64,000 bases of DNA from an alpha proteobacterium AAP38 (GTDB lineage: Bacteria > Pseudomonadota > Alphaproteobacteria > Azospirillales > Azospirillaceae): NCBI GenBank assembly GCA_001296005.1, contig LJHR01000017.1, positions 51,389 through 115,388 of the forward strand. Reading direction: 5' to 3'. Both the position numbers and the translations under genes were made by a program. The notes under the pieces are model-generated. The model did not search any database. It was not told where the DNA came from and saw only the letters and a list, made by a program, of their open reading frames with translations. This document shows positions 16,905-26,175 of the stretch, piece after piece; position 1 is the stretch's first letter, and each line of letters starts with the position of its first letter.

Positions 16905-17679
16905 CCCGAAGGGCGATCATCGGGTCCTGCGCCTGCGGCGACCGGCAGGGTTCACCATCGGTACCCGTCATCTCTCCATGGCGCAGGAACCGAGCCGCAT
17001 AGACCACACGGTGGGTATTCGCCAGAGGAGCCAGCAGCCGGAAGGCGATCCCGGCCAGAGGAGCCCCCCCCGGATTACCCAGGCGGCCGGGGGCAGGGGT
17101 CCAATGCCCGTCAGACGAACTGGCACCAGGCACATGATATTGCAGCAGTTGACCGACAGAGGGGGTCACCTCCACCCGCAGCGTCTCGATCCAGAAAGGC
17201 TCATCGGAGGCAGCCCATTCGCCGGCGTTGAAATGCCGCTCGCCCTGCTGCTGGATATGGACATGAACACTCAGCCCCACTGCCGGTGCTGTGGTCACAC
17301 GGTTCAGCCGCTTGATCTCCAGATCCGAGCATTTCTGCAATTCCGGTCCATAGAGATAATTGGTGATCAGCAGGGGAGAAGAACCGGCCGGAACGGTGAT
17401 GACGGCTTCGTCCATACCGCTCAACCAGACCACGGGAGCCAGTTCCCCCTTTGTCAGGAAGGAAGGCGGCAGGGTGCCCGGCTGCGGAACCGAGGAAATC
17501 TGTACCGCCGGGAACCCAACGCCATTCACGATGCGGAGGGGCTGGCCCGTTGGTTTCACGGAAACCAGATAAAGCCCCTCAGGCAGAGGGAGGACCTGTG
17601 CCGAAGACCGGAAACGGTCAGTGCTGGAATCACGGCTTTGGACCGGTGTCAGACTATTGGTGATCGACATGTCCATCAT
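16885..17679 (-). CDS. Hypothetical beta-rich protein upstream of the GT2-GT4 gene
   Basis: 264 residues; starts at 17679, 17676 and 17670 are all possible. I do not recognise the family. The sequence is predicted mostly beta: LPEGLYLVSVKPTGQPLRIVNGVGFP, then GMDEAVITVPAGSSPLLITNYLYG, then VGLSVHVHIQQQGERHF and a C-terminal YAARFLRHGEMTG strand pair. It has no signal peptide or membrane helix. Its 3' end overlaps the glycosyltransferase by 20 bases, so it belongs to the same transcript. An accessory or carbohydrate-binding role is only a guess from position. Confidence 0.65.
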   Translation of the reverse strand: MMDMSITNSLTPVQSRDSSTDRFRSSAQVLPLPEGLYLVSVKPTGQPLRIVNGVGFPAVQISSVPQPGTLPPSFLTKGELAPVVWLSGMDEAVITVPAGSSPLLITNYLYGPELQKCSDLEIKRLNRVTTAPAVGLSVHVHIQQQGERHFNAGEWAASDEPFWIETLRVEVTPSVGQLLQYHVPGASSSDGHWTPAPGRLGNPGGAPLAGIAFRLLAPLANTHRVVYAARFLRHGEMTGTDGEPCRSPQAQDPMIALRVAIVPR

Positions 17680-17710
17680 GCCCTAAGCCTGCTGAAAAAC
17701 ACGTGACAAT

Positions 17711-17746
17711 AACAAAAAGAAATGGCGGACAATAGTCCGCCATTTC
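17711..17746 (-). terminator. Rho-independent terminator of the RTX gene
   Basis: A perfect 12-bp stem (17719-17730 with 17735-17746, GAAATGGCGGAC) encloses the loop AATA and is followed on the minus strand by TTTTTGTT. It lies directly downstream of the RTX gene stop and just before the next gene on the same strand. The RTX gene is therefore expressed as its own unit and mostly insulated from the genes beyond. Confidence 0.85.
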
Positions 17747-17769
17747 CAACATCATCTCATCAAATATCG

Positions 17770-18672
17770 TTACTTGATCGTGAACCAGGACGTATTGATC
17801 CCCGTCACACCGGCAAGCGTAATGGTGGAACCATCGGCCATGGTGATGATGGTATTGCCACCCGACACGGTCGCACGGGAAATCACGTCCAACAGGTTCA
17901 CGCCAGTGATCGCGAGGGCCAGTGTATCGGAGGCCGGATTAAAGCCGCTGATCACGTCAGAACCGTCACCACTGCGATAGACAAACACGTCATTGCCAGC
18001 ACCGGCGACCAAGCTGTCGTTGCCGACCTCACCGATGATGACACCACCACCGGTGGCGGCCACGATGCTGTCGGCACCACCGCCACCGCCCAGGGTCGCC
18101 GTGCCCGTGCCGCCAATCAGCGTATCAGCACCGCCACCGCCGTTGGCAACACCGACGTCACCAAGGGTAACCACATCACTGCCGCCACCGGTGACCACCG
18201 TGTCATTACCGGTGCCGGTGAAAATGCTCATATTCTTGGTCGACTGGCTGCCATCAATGATCGACGACCCTGCATTGCCGACGACCAAGCTGGTGTTGGA
18301 GCTCGCGCCGAGGATGACACCGGTCACTGTGTTGCTGTTGCCGGCACCGCCGAGGACAAGGCCGCTCACGGTGTTATCAAGGACCAGGTTGGTAATGCTT
18401 TTACCGGCGTCGGGGCCGCTATTGCCAGCATTGACGACAGCCAAGCCGCCGGGGGTCGTCGTGGTGACCGTCTCATTCTGGACGGAGGTCGCCTCGAAGG
18501 TCCCGACCAGGACCGGCACCGTGACGGTGTTCTGGGCATTCTGTGCAACCGTCACATTGGTCGGGATTGTGACGGTCGAGAACTGCTGTTGCAGGATGTT
18601 GCTGATCGCCGTGTTTTCCGCTGCGGTCGTACCCACTGTATCGATCGTAACGCCACCAGCCAACGTCGTCAT
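17770..18672 (-). CDS. Small RTX-type calcium-binding secreted protein
   Basis: 300 residues from the ATG at 18672 (GGGGG 6 bases upstream); GTG and TTG codons just before it are less likely. Residues 1-110 are Thr/Val-rich. From about 145 the protein becomes Gly/Asp-rich with degenerate nonapeptide repeats (GTGNDTVVT, GGGADTLIGG, GGGGADSIV, GEVGNDSLVAGAGNDVFVY). The ending (GFNPASDTLALAITG...GINTSWFTIK) is like uncleaved C-terminal signals of type I substrates. No Sec signal is present. Such repeats fold as a calcium beta-roll outside the cell. It probably leaves through the HlyB/HlyD pair at 4060-7630. It is far shorter than toxins and has no enzymatic domain, so it is more likely a surface-layer or matrix protein. 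It has its own terminator and a dyad-rich leader. Confidence 0.85.
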   Translation of the reverse strand: MTTLAGGVTIDTVGTTAAENTAISNILQQQFSTVTIPTNVTVAQNAQNTVTVPVLVGTFEATSVQNETVTTTTPGGLAVVNAGNSGPDAGKSITNLVLDNTVSGLVLGGAGNSNTVTGVILGASSNTSLVVGNAGSSIIDGSQSTKNMSIFTGTGNDTVVTGGGSDVVTLGDVGVANGGGGADTLIGGTGTATLGGGGGADSIVAATGGGVIIGEVGNDSLVAGAGNDVFVYRSGDGSDVISGFNPASDTLALAITGVNLLDVISRATVSGGNTIITMADGSTITLAGVTGINTSWFTIK

Positions 18673-18694
18673 CACCAACCCCCGTTATATTTCT

Positions 18695-18795
18695 AAAGCA
18701 GCTGCTTTCAGCCCGTTACGCCGGGAAACAAAATTTCCCATTCGTATTCGATGTAAAGTCTTAAGAGTTGTATCATTCGCCAATCGAAGACGCAA
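18695..18795 (-). promoter_or_regulatory. Leader and candidate promoter of the RTX gene
   Basis: On the minus strand TTGCGT (18790-18795) and TACAAC (18767-18772) are 17 bases apart, a plausible promoter about 95 bases before the ATG. The leader holds two dyads: GGGAAA/TTTCCC around a 5-base loop at 18723-18739, and a perfect 14-bp palindrome AAAGCAGCTGCTTT at 18695-18708, some 22 bases upstream of the start. Either could be an operator or an mRNA hairpin controlling translation. Confidence 0.4.
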
Positions 18796-18862
18796 CTTGC
18801 TTAGCGAGCGCAGCATATATACCAAAAGCACTATGCCATAGCGTTTCGCGACAAGCTGGCAC

Positions 18863-20608
18863 CTAATTCCAGGTGGCGGATGCGGCGATAGAGAGGGCCG
18901 TTGCTACGGACTCGTCCCTGCTCAGCGCAGAATCCCCCCATGCTGAGAACAGAAAACTGGCCTCGTTATGCGCTCCAAGCAGGACTAGCCGAATCAGGGT
19001 CAATTTACGGGCGTGGCTGATCGTAGCCCATGCTTCATCCGCACGGGGAGTCGTCCAAATTGCCCACAGGGCTGCTCGTACCGATTCTGCATCCTTTGCG
19101 GCCTCAATTGCAGTGAAGGCTGGGCTGATTGTAATGGGCATTCCTGCTGATATTGTGCGATGCAGCAATTCGGTTTCATTCAGTTCCCCTGAATCCTGGG
19201 GTAGCAATCCCTGCCAGAGGATATTGGGATTGTGCGTTGCCCGCAGGTCATCAACGATGGCTTGCCTTAGTTCCTTCCTGAAGGAAATAGGTAGCAGCAA
19301 CCTGTCATCACTGCCTTGCTCAATTAATGTCAGGAGGGGTGCTGCATTGCTGCCAATGCCGATAGAAGCTGTCAGGTGTAGCCGGATAGCCGCCATAGAC
19401 AGCAGCTCCGTCTCTCCATCCTCAATTCCCATGGGGCGAATCGCACGCCTTAGCGAGGCACCGAGCAAAGCGGCCTGCCCCGCGTAAAAGGCGGCTGCCC
19501 GCGCATCAGCCTCTGCATTATTGGCCAGGACCGCGCGGAAATAGAGCAAGCCCGTAATGTTTCCTGGTAGCAGTGCAAGCCAGTTTCGGCCGTCAATCCC
19601 CGATTCGGGCAGGATCAAGCCCTCGGGTCTTTCGATATCAATGCCAAATCGGGCACGCATGGAAACAGCGATCTCTGCGTAGAGCTCTACGGCCTCATCA
19701 TTGCGTCCGGCATTCACCAGTTCCTTTAAAAGCCGGTACCGCAGGCCCGACAGCAGGGGCGCCACCATGTCCGGTGTCGCGATGCGCCGGCGTAGATAGT
19801 CGATATAGCGTTCATCATCGAGATGGCGCGGCGGCGGCAGGGAGGTGTTGGCGGCCAGGGCCCGCAGGGTGGTGCCATGCACCTCTACCCGCACATTGGC
19901 GAACCCGGCTTCATACAGCGCCATTTCCAGCCCCTTGGCACTGAACAGGGTCAGATGCAGGCCCGGACTGGCAATGGGGATCAGCATGCCCGGCGTCGTA
20001 CCGGGATTGAGGGCGGCGCCATTGGGGGTGGTCAGGGCCACGATGCCCTTATCCCCCACGGCATGGCGCATGGCGGCCAGGAAGGGGGCCGGTTCGGGGA
20101 TATGCTCGATCACCTCTGACGCGTAGGCGACATCGAACGGCTCTGTCAGGGGTGTGTCGCTTGTCCAGTAATCGCGGGTGATATCCAGACCCAGATAGTC
20201 CCGGCCCAGCACGGCCATACCTGACGGATCATAGCCCTTGGCGGTCCAGCCCAGCACGGTCTGGACGTAATCGCTGGGAAAGCCGAAACCGCCCCCGATC
20301 TCCAGCATGCGGCCCTGGCCCGGCTCCATGAACCCCAGCGGTTCCAGCATGGAACGCAGGCCCGCCCCCTGTTCCATGTAATAGTGAACGAAGGTGACAT
20401 CGGGCGCCTCGTCCCCCCGGTAGTCGGCCCCGGCGCGGTCGGTGGAGAAGCGGGAGGCGCAGGCCGGGCATTCCACGATCCGCCAATCCTCACCCCGCGG
20501 ACCGGCACCGGGCAGCACCAGTACCAGTTCATGCCCGCCGTCATGGGTGCAGACCGGGCACGTTCCGGGGACGGCTTGCGTGGCATTGTCCGGCCAGATG
20601 AACTGCAA
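18863..20608 (-). CDS. SAM-dependent methyltransferase with zinc-ribbon N-terminus
   Basis: 581 residues from a TTG at 20608 that has GGAG 8 bases upstream. Residues 17-50 hold two CxxC pairs (C17, C20, C47, C50), a zinc ribbon often seen in methyltransferases of glycan loci. The class I SAM-binding glycine loop is MLEIGGGFGF (101-110), followed by ASEVIEHIPEP (motif II region) and LTTPNGAALNPG. The last 280 residues are helical and not recognised; many positions read like repeated AA-rich helices. It could methylate a sugar or terminate a glycan chain. It is divergent from the GT4 gene at 20756 and is read toward the RTX gene. Confidence 0.82.
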   Translation of the reverse strand: MQFIWPDNATQAVPGTCPVCTHDGGHELVLVLPGAGPRGEDWRIVECPACASRFSTDRAGADYRGDEAPDVTFVHYYMEQGAGLRSMLEPLGFMEPGQGRMLEIGGGFGFPSDYVQTVLGWTAKGYDPSGMAVLGRDYLGLDITRDYWTSDTPLTEPFDVAYASEVIEHIPEPAPFLAAMRHAVGDKGIVALTTPNGAALNPGTTPGMLIPIASPGLHLTLFSAKGLEMALYEAGFANVRVEVHGTTLRALAANTSLPPPRHLDDERYIDYLRRRIATPDMVAPLLSGLRYRLLKELVNAGRNDEAVELYAEIAVSMRARFGIDIERPEGLILPESGIDGRNWLALLPGNITGLLYFRAVLANNAEADARAAAFYAGQAALLGASLRRAIRPMGIEDGETELLSMAAIRLHLTASIGIGSNAAPLLTLIEQGSDDRLLLPISFRKELRQAIVDDLRATHNPNILWQGLLPQDSGELNETELLHRTISAGMPITISPAFTAIEAAKDAESVRAALWAIWTTPRADEAWATISHARKLTLIRLVLLGAHNEASFLFSAWGDSALSRDESVATALSIAASATWN

Positions 20609-20755
20609 GGGTCTACTCCGCGTCTTATGGATCGGGTGGCGTCAGGGGCTTGGCGCAGCATATGGGCACAGTCTGACCATGCAACCCAATTGTCTTGCTG
20701 CATCATCATGGGTGCGCCACTTTGCGGGGCGCCGCCGGACCCGGATGGATAAGCT

Positions 20756-22003
20756 ATGTACAAGGTTCTGTTTCTGCACAAGGATTTCCCAGGTCAGTTT
20801 CTGCATCTTGCCCAATATCTGGCCCGTCTTCCCGGTGTGCAGGTGGATGCGATGGCCAGTGATCCCGTGCGGGAACTGCCGGGTGTGACGCTGCACCGAT
20901 ACCGCGTGGATATCGCCGCCCACAGTCGCCCGCACCCCTATCTGGTCCGGGCCGATCAGGCCATGGGACGGGGCCAGACTGTGCTGGCCCAGTGTGCGTT
21001 GCTGTCCCAGACGGGGTACCGGCCCGATCTGGTGATCGGCCATAATGGCTGGGGGGAGATCCTGTATCTCAAGGATCTGTGGCCCGATGTGCCGCTGATC
21101 GGCTATTTCGAATTCTATTACCACGGGGTGGGCGCGGATGTCGGGTTCGACCCGCCCGCGCCGGTCAACCTGTATCATCTGGCCCGTGTGCGCAGCCTGA
21201 ATGCCCACCATCTGCTGGGGCTGGCGGCGGTTGACCGGGGGGTCAGCCCCACCCGCTGGCAGCGCGACCTGCATCCGCCGATCCTGCGCCAGAAGCTGGC
21301 CCTCATCCATGACGGGATCGACACGGTCACGGCCCGCCCCGGCCCGCCCCACCCCCACATCCTGCCGGATGGCAGGCATCTGGAACCTGGCATGCCGCTC
21401 GTCACCTATGTTGCCCGCGATCTGGAACCATATCGCGGCTTTCCGATCCTGATGCGGGCGGCGGTGGACCTGCTGCGGGGCAGGCCCGACCTGCATCTGG
21501 CGATCGCCGGCGGGGATGGTGTCTCCTACGGAACCCCACCAGAGGGGGGGGGGAACTGGCGTGAAAAGCTTCTGGCCGAGGTTGGGGACCGGTTGCCGCT
21601 GGACCGTGTCCATTTCCCGGGCACCATCCCGCACCCGGATTTCATCAACCTCATGCGCCTGTCGGCGGTCCATCTCTACCTGACCTACCCGTTCGTGCTC
21701 AGTTGGTCGATGCTGGAGGCCATGGCCTGCGGGGTCAGCCTTGTCGCGTCGGATACGGCCCCTGTGACAGAGGTGGTGGAGCATGGACGTAACGGCATTC
21801 TGGTCCCGTTCCATGACCCGGCTGCGGTGGCTGCCGGTCTGGGCATGGCGTTGGATATGCCGGCAGAGCGGCGGCAGGCGATGCGGGCCGCTGCCCGGCA
21901 GACCGTGATCGAACTTTGTGACCGTGACCGCGTGGCATTGCCGGCCTGGCTGGGCATGTTACATCGGGAGTTCGGGCTTCCGTATGTTTCGCCGCCGGGT
22001 TAG
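20756..22003 (+). CDS. Glycosyltransferase family 4
   Basis: 415 residues with a GT-B fold pattern. The N-terminal half opens KVLFLHKDFPGQFLHLAQYLA and contains PDLVIGHNGWGEILYLKDLWPDVPLIGYFEFYY. The C-terminal half has VTYVARDLEPYRGFPILMRAA, HFPGTIPHPDFINLMRLSAVHLYLTYPF and the donor-binding motif SWSMLEAMACGVSLVASDTAPVTEVVEHGRNGILV, which is the ExxxxxxE region of retaining GT4 enzymes. It belongs to the subfamily that starts 'LFLHxxFPGQF', often near capsule or exopolysaccharide genes. It is followed after 32 bases by the Sel1-repeat gene on the same strand. Confidence 0.9.
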   Translation: MYKVLFLHKDFPGQFLHLAQYLARLPGVQVDAMASDPVRELPGVTLHRYRVDIAAHSRPHPYLVRADQAMGRGQTVLAQCALLSQTGYRPDLVIGHNGWGEILYLKDLWPDVPLIGYFEFYYHGVGADVGFDPPAPVNLYHLARVRSLNAHHLLGLAAVDRGVSPTRWQRDLHPPILRQKLALIHDGIDTVTARPGPPHPHILPDGRHLEPGMPLVTYVARDLEPYRGFPILMRAAVDLLRGRPDLHLAIAGGDGVSYGTPPEGGGNWREKLLAEVGDRLPLDRVHFPGTIPHPDFINLMRLSAVHLYLTYPFVLSWSMLEAMACGVSLVASDTAPVTEVVEHGRNGILVPFHDPAAVAAGLGMALDMPAERRQAMRAAARQTVIELCDRDRVALPAWLGMLHREFGLPYVSPPG

Positions 22004-22035
22004 ATCAGAAGCTTGTCTGTCTGGAAGCGCACCGA

Positions 22036-23676
22036 ATGATGCCCCCTCCTGCTTCACATAGCGTCTGGCGCCGGCTCTCCGACCGGTTGTTTGGCACCCC
22101 GCACCAGCGTGGCTGTCGCGCTGCTGCCCGCGCAAAACTGTCCAAAGCGGTTTCCATCTGGCATGAAGCGGCCCAGACGGGGGATGCAGATTGCCAATTG
22201 GCGCTGGCGGAGGCCCTTTGGCGGGGGCAGGGGACGCTGCCCGATCCGGGTGCGGCCTTGCGCTGGTATGAGCAGGCGGCACTTGCGGGCCGTCCTCTGG
22301 CACAGGCCCGGTTATCGGCGGCCTATGCGGTTGGCGTTCCTGAAACGAATGTGGCGGGCAAAGGCAGACAGTCACCCCCCATTCTGCGAGACAGGGTCAA
22401 AGCCCGCCATTGGGCCAGGAAAGCGGCTGAACAGGACTATGTGGAAGCACAGGTGCTGCTGGCCTGGCTGTTGAGCCTGGATGAGGAGGAGGGGACGCGG
22501 GATGTTGCCGGGGCCATCGAATGGTATGGCCGGGCGCTCGATCAGGGCAGCTCCGCCGCCATGATTGGGTTGGCGGGCCTGATCAGCGCCGGGGAAGTGC
22601 CCGGCCAGGGCCCGGAGGATGCTTTCCAGCTTTACCGTCAGGCAGCGGAGCAGGGAAACAAAACCGCCTTCTATCATCTCGGTGGTTGCCTGCTATGGGG
22701 AACCGGTGTGGCGGTTGATCCAAAGGAGGCCCAACGCTGGCTGCTGCGTGCGGCCGATGGGGGCATCATCGGCGCCATGCGTGTCCTGGGCCTGATCCAT
22801 CTGCGGGGGGTGGCCGGAATGCCCGTGGATATGGCGCAGGCCGAGACCTGGCTGCGCCGTGCTGCGATCAAGGGTGACAGGGAAAGCATGGTGCTGCTGG
22901 CCGATATGCATGCCAACGGCAAGGCTATGATCGCCAATCAGGCGGAAGCCATCCTGTGGTACGTGACGGCGTCCGATGCCGGGCATGCGCGGGCCAAGAC
23001 AGCCTTGGGCAAGGCCCACCTGACCGGTAAGGGAGTGCTGGTCGATCATGATCGTGCCGTCGCCTATTTCGAGGAGGTGGCGGATGATGATCCTGAAGCC
23101 CGTTTCCAACTGGGCCTGTGCTATCTGTTGGGGCAGGGGGCGCCTGTCAACCAGACGGTCGCAGCCCAGCACCTGCTGAAAGCCGCCGAGCAGCAGCATC
23201 CCGATGCTGCCTATAATTACGGGGCCCTGCTTTATAACGGCATCGGCGTGCCACAGGACCGGCAGGCCGCGCTGTCTTTCTATAATGCCGCTGCCGAACT
23301 GGGCAGTGCGTCGGGCCAGTACCGGATGGGTTATGCCTATGCGCAGGGCCAGGAAGTTCCTGAAGACCCTGACCGCGCCATTGAACTGTTCACGGCCGCT
23401 GCGGAACAGGAGCATCATATCGCACAGGTCAACCTGGTCCGCATGCTGCTGAAACATCGGCCTCGAAATCGTGCAGCACTAGAGAAATGGCGGGAGCGGA
23501 TGCAGGTGTCAACCCATGCCAGTACTGCCGAAACGGCCACTATCTTGGCAGAACTGGCATGGCGGCTTGACTATGATGCGCAGGAGGCTTTGACTTTGCT
23601 GCGGAAATTTGTATCCGCGAATGACCCGCTGGGCCAATATGTTCGTGATATGATCACTGGGAAAGCCGCTCAATGA
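22036..23676 (+). CDS. Sel1-like repeat (SLR) protein
   Basis: 546 residues made of about a dozen Sel1-like helical repeats of 34-38 residues, recognisable as AxxWYxxAAxxGxxxAxxxLGxxYxxGxGVxxDxxxA (for example GAALRWYEQAALAG, AVAYFEEVADDDPEARFQLGLCYLLGQGAPVNQ). Such solenoids are scaffolds for protein-protein contacts and occur in regulators of exopolysaccharide and alginate export. There is no signal peptide, so it is probably cytoplasmic. It may bridge synthesis and export components of this locus, but the partner is unknown. Confidence 0.88.
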   Translation: MMPPPASHSVWRRLSDRLFGTPHQRGCRAAARAKLSKAVSIWHEAAQTGDADCQLALAEALWRGQGTLPDPGAALRWYEQAALAGRPLAQARLSAAYAVGVPETNVAGKGRQSPPILRDRVKARHWARKAAEQDYVEAQVLLAWLLSLDEEEGTRDVAGAIEWYGRALDQGSSAAMIGLAGLISAGEVPGQGPEDAFQLYRQAAEQGNKTAFYHLGGCLLWGTGVAVDPKEAQRWLLRAADGGIIGAMRVLGLIHLRGVAGMPVDMAQAETWLRRAAIKGDRESMVLLADMHANGKAMIANQAEAILWYVTASDAGHARAKTALGKAHLTGKGVLVDHDRAVAYFEEVADDDPEARFQLGLCYLLGQGAPVNQTVAAQHLLKAAEQQHPDAAYNYGALLYNGIGVPQDRQAALSFYNAAAELGSASGQYRMGYAYAQGQEVPEDPDRAIELFTAAAEQEHHIAQVNLVRMLLKHRPRNRAALEKWRERMQVSTHASTAETATILAELAWRLDYDAQEALTLLRKFVSANDPLGQYVRDMITGKAAQ

Positions 23677-24235
23677 CTGGCATTACAGTTGCGAATTTCC
23701 CGAAGTTCTGAATCAATGCGCGACCATGATTCGAAGGGTCATGGGATGTTAGGTTTACTTGAGGATACGTTTTGTCTGTGGTCGGTTTCGTTGCGGTCAA
23801 TCAAGGAGCGCATCCGGCCACTGTTAACGCAGGTCGGATTGCCGACTCAGCAGGTTTGTTCCTGGATGGGCTGCTAGGTGCGGAGTAGCGCAAGACGGTG
23901 TCAGTCGGCATTGAAGTTTGGCTCAGACGCACTTTTGGTGATGTGTGTTGTCAATCGGCGACGACGACGCGGGCTTGGGGTTGGTCGAGTTTTCCACGAC
24001 TATACATCTGACTCTTGACGAGTTTGAGCTTGGTTAGCTGGCAGTCGGACCATGACGAGGTGATGGCCTCTTTCACAGCGACCTGATCCTTAAAAGATGC
24101 TGACGCCAAGACGAATTGGTTTGCCCACGCCAGCCAAGGTGCAAGATCAGCTAACAACCGGAGCCGGATCATGTCCTGGAAATCGGAGATTATGTTCCTG
24201 GCATCCACACCATCAGTTCAGATTGCGGTGGACGC
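23677..24235. other. Gene-poor junction carrying an IS remnant
   Basis: No intact gene is supported between the Sel1 gene and the FAD oxidoreductase. The only recognisable content is the transposase tail at 23951-24208. This marks an old insertion at the border between the polysaccharide block and the sugar-modification cassette. Confidence 0.5.
23951..24208 (-). pseudogene. ISL3-family transposase C-terminal remnant
   Basis: The minus-strand reading contains SSWSDCQLTKLKLVKSQMYS followed by RGKLDQPQARVV. This is a degraded form of the ISL3 (IS204/IS1001/IS1165) transposase ending, which usually reads PWSNGQTEGQITKLKLVKRQMYGRGKLDLLQARLV. The signature QTEGQ is eroded and the rest of the gene is gone. 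No terminal inverted repeats were identified. Confidence 0.6.
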
Positions 24236-24264
24236 TTTATGGAGCCGCCATGCTTCGTTATAAT
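24236..24264 (+). promoter_or_regulatory. Candidate promoter of the sugar-modification cassette
   Basis: A perfect TATAAT lies at 24259-24264, 27 bases before the GTG start of the oxidoreductase. The corresponding -35 position (TTTATG, 24236-24241) is poor. The -10 match and placement are suggestive; it may have been supplied by the insertion remnant upstream. Confidence 0.35.
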
Positions 24265-24290
24265 GCACCTAATGCGCGGAGGATTTTGGA

Positions 24291-25373
24291 GTGATTCATT
24301 CTATTGCTGTCATTGGGGCTGGCTGGTACGGTTGTCACATTGCGGCTACCTTATTGAGTCTCGGATTTTCAGTTGAGATATTCGAGCGTAGCGAGCGTAT
24401 ATTTCATGAAGCATCTGGCAACAACCAATTCCGATTGCACCAAGGTTTCCATTATGCCCGCCATCATGGTACGCGGGTTCAGTCACGTGATGGCTATATG
24501 CGGTTCATCGAACGCTATCCGGCGCTAAGCAAGGAAGTGGCCTGCAATATATATGCTGTGCCGACGATAGACTCGCTCATCGACCTTCCTACCTACAAGC
24601 TTATCATGACGTCGACCGGCATCGCTTACAAGGAAGTCCGCGAGGCGCCGATCAACCTCCAGGGTGTCAGCGGCATGTTGTTGACGGATGAACGCGTGCT
24701 TTGCTTGGAAAGGTCGCGTGTCTACTTCCATCGCCGTCTGGGATCGGCACTGCATTTGGGGACCCGGGTCAATCGGCTGGAGGAGGATGCTAACGGCGTT
24801 TGGGTGAATGGTCGCCGTTTCGATGTCGTGGTCGATGCTACATGGGGACATTTCCTGAGGCCGCCTGCGGATGTTTTTTATGAACCGACCCTTCTGCTTT
24901 ATTATGAGGGGCCGGTCGATCATCCGGCGGTTACTTTAGTGGATGGTCCGCTTTGCTCCGTCTACCCTACGGACGATCCCTCAATCTATACGTTGTCCAG
25001 CGTGACGCATACGCCGCTCGGTATCTTCTCATCCGCGGTCGACGCCCACGCATTTCGCGATAATGCCGTTACTGCGACGCTGATCGAGCAGAAGCGGCAG
25101 CAGATGGAGACCCATATCAGCCGCTATATGCCGGATTTCCGGGATAAGTTCCGATTCGTCGGACCGCAGACTGCCATCAAGACCAAGCTGTTCGGCAACC
25201 ACGATGACCGCAGCTGTTATGTCTTCCATCAGGGGCGCAAGATTATTGTCATGTCCGGCAAGGTGGATACGATTTTCGTGGCGACGGAACGTATCCTGGC
25301 GGCGCTGGAAGCCGAATATGGCGGTGACCTGCTGGACGTGTCTTCCACTTTGAAGCGCGAATTGCCTCGCTGA
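24291..25373 (+). CDS. FAD-dependent oxidoreductase (DAO-like)
   Basis: 360 residues from a GTG with GGAGG 8 bases upstream. The dinucleotide-binding motif is at the N-terminus (IAVIGAGWYGCHIAATLLSLG) with the strand-2 acid in VEIFERS. A substrate-side motif NNQFRLHQGFHYARH and the C-terminal IIVMSGKVDTIFVA segment place it with DadA/GlpO-like flavoproteins found in glycan loci. It is predicted to be cytoplasmic. It leads a tightly packed trio with an SDR (22-base gap) and a TIM-barrel isomerase (11-base overlap), so the three probably act in sequence on one sugar or cyclitol. The precise reaction is unknown. Confidence 0.8.
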   Translation: MIHSIAVIGAGWYGCHIAATLLSLGFSVEIFERSERIFHEASGNNQFRLHQGFHYARHHGTRVQSRDGYMRFIERYPALSKEVACNIYAVPTIDSLIDLPTYKLIMTSTGIAYKEVREAPINLQGVSGMLLTDERVLCLERSRVYFHRRLGSALHLGTRVNRLEEDANGVWVNGRRFDVVVDATWGHFLRPPADVFYEPTLLLYYEGPVDHPAVTLVDGPLCSVYPTDDPSIYTLSSVTHTPLGIFSSAVDAHAFRDNAVTATLIEQKRQQMETHISRYMPDFRDKFRFVGPQTAIKTKLFGNHDDRSCYVFHQGRKIIVMSGKVDTIFVATERILAALEAEYGGDLLDVSSTLKRELPR

Positions 25374-25395
25374 CCTTATTCAACCAAAGGCGGGA

Positions 25396-26175
25396 ATGCA
25401 AAGAATGTCGACCGCACTGATCGGACATACTGGATTCGTTGGAGGAGCTTTGCGCCGCGCCGCGGTCTACGATGCCTTCTACAACTCCTTGAATATAGAG
25501 GATATTCGCGGCCGTGATTTCCACCGTGTCGTCTGTGCTGGCGTGTCGGCTGTGAAATGGTGGGCGAACCTGCATCCCGATCAGGACTTTGCCGCCATCG
25601 AACGGCTGATCGACTGCCTGTCGGATGTACGCTGCGAGAGGTTCGTGCTTATCTCCACCATCGACGTTTATGCCGATCCAAGGGGCTGGACGGAGGCTGA
25701 TGATCCGCAATCGCCCGATCAACATGCCTATGGTCGGCACCGGCATCATCTGGAACAGGTTGTCCGGCGGCAGTTTGGCGAACGCGCTGTGATCGTTCGG
25801 CTTCCCGGCCTGTTCGGGCAGGGGCTAAAGAAAAACGTGCTGTTCGATCTGCTGAACGGTAAACAGTTGGAGGCAATCAATCCCGATTCCAGTTTTCAAT
25901 GGTATCCTGTAGAAAGGCTGCATGCTGATCTGGCACTTATCGACAGGTCCGGCCTGCCTCTGCTCAATCTGGTGACGGAGCCCGTGCTCACCGGGGATAT
26001 CCAGCGCCGCTTCTTCGCGGACCGGGTCATTGGCGGCAAGGTGTCACCAGCTGCCAGCTATGACAACCGCACCCTCTATCCTGGGCTTTTCGGCGCGCAC
26101 CGTACCTATCACATGGATCAGGAACAGGTGATGACAGCCCTTTCCGATTTCGTGAAGGCGGGTCATGGCCGATAG
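25396..26175 (+). CDS. NAD(P)-dependent sugar epimerase/dehydratase-like SDR with altered active site
   Basis: 259 residues. The Rossmann motif is TALIGHTGFVGGAL near the N-terminus; the catalytic Ser/Thr region is FVLISTIDVY. The active-site YxxxK is replaced by YGRHR (Lys to Arg) in DQHAYGRHRHHLEQVV. Other family marks such as VRLPGLFGQGLKKN and FQWYPVERLHADL are kept. It is short for an extended SDR. Either Arg serves, the enzyme is a non-catalytic paralogue, or the reaction differs. ATG 25396 has AAAGGCGGGA upstream; ATG 25405 is an alternative. It sits between the FAD oxidoreductase and the isomerase. Confidence 0.8.
   Translation: MQRMSTALIGHTGFVGGALRRAAVYDAFYNSLNIEDIRGRDFHRVVCAGVSAVKWWANLHPDQDFAAIERLIDCLSDVRCERFVLISTIDVYADPRGWTEADDPQSPDQHAYGRHRHHLEQVVRRQFGERAVIVRLPGLFGQGLKKNVLFDLLNGKQLEAINPDSSFQWYPVERLHADLALIDRSGLPLLNLVTEPVLTGDIQRRFFADRVIGGKVSPAASYDNRTLYPGLFGAHRTYHMDQEQVMTALSDFVKAGHGR

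Noticed and set aside
17722..18841. Two long plus-strand frames opposite the RTX gene
   Set aside because: Their Pro/Ala/Thr repeats simply mirror Gly/Asp repeats of the RTX protein.
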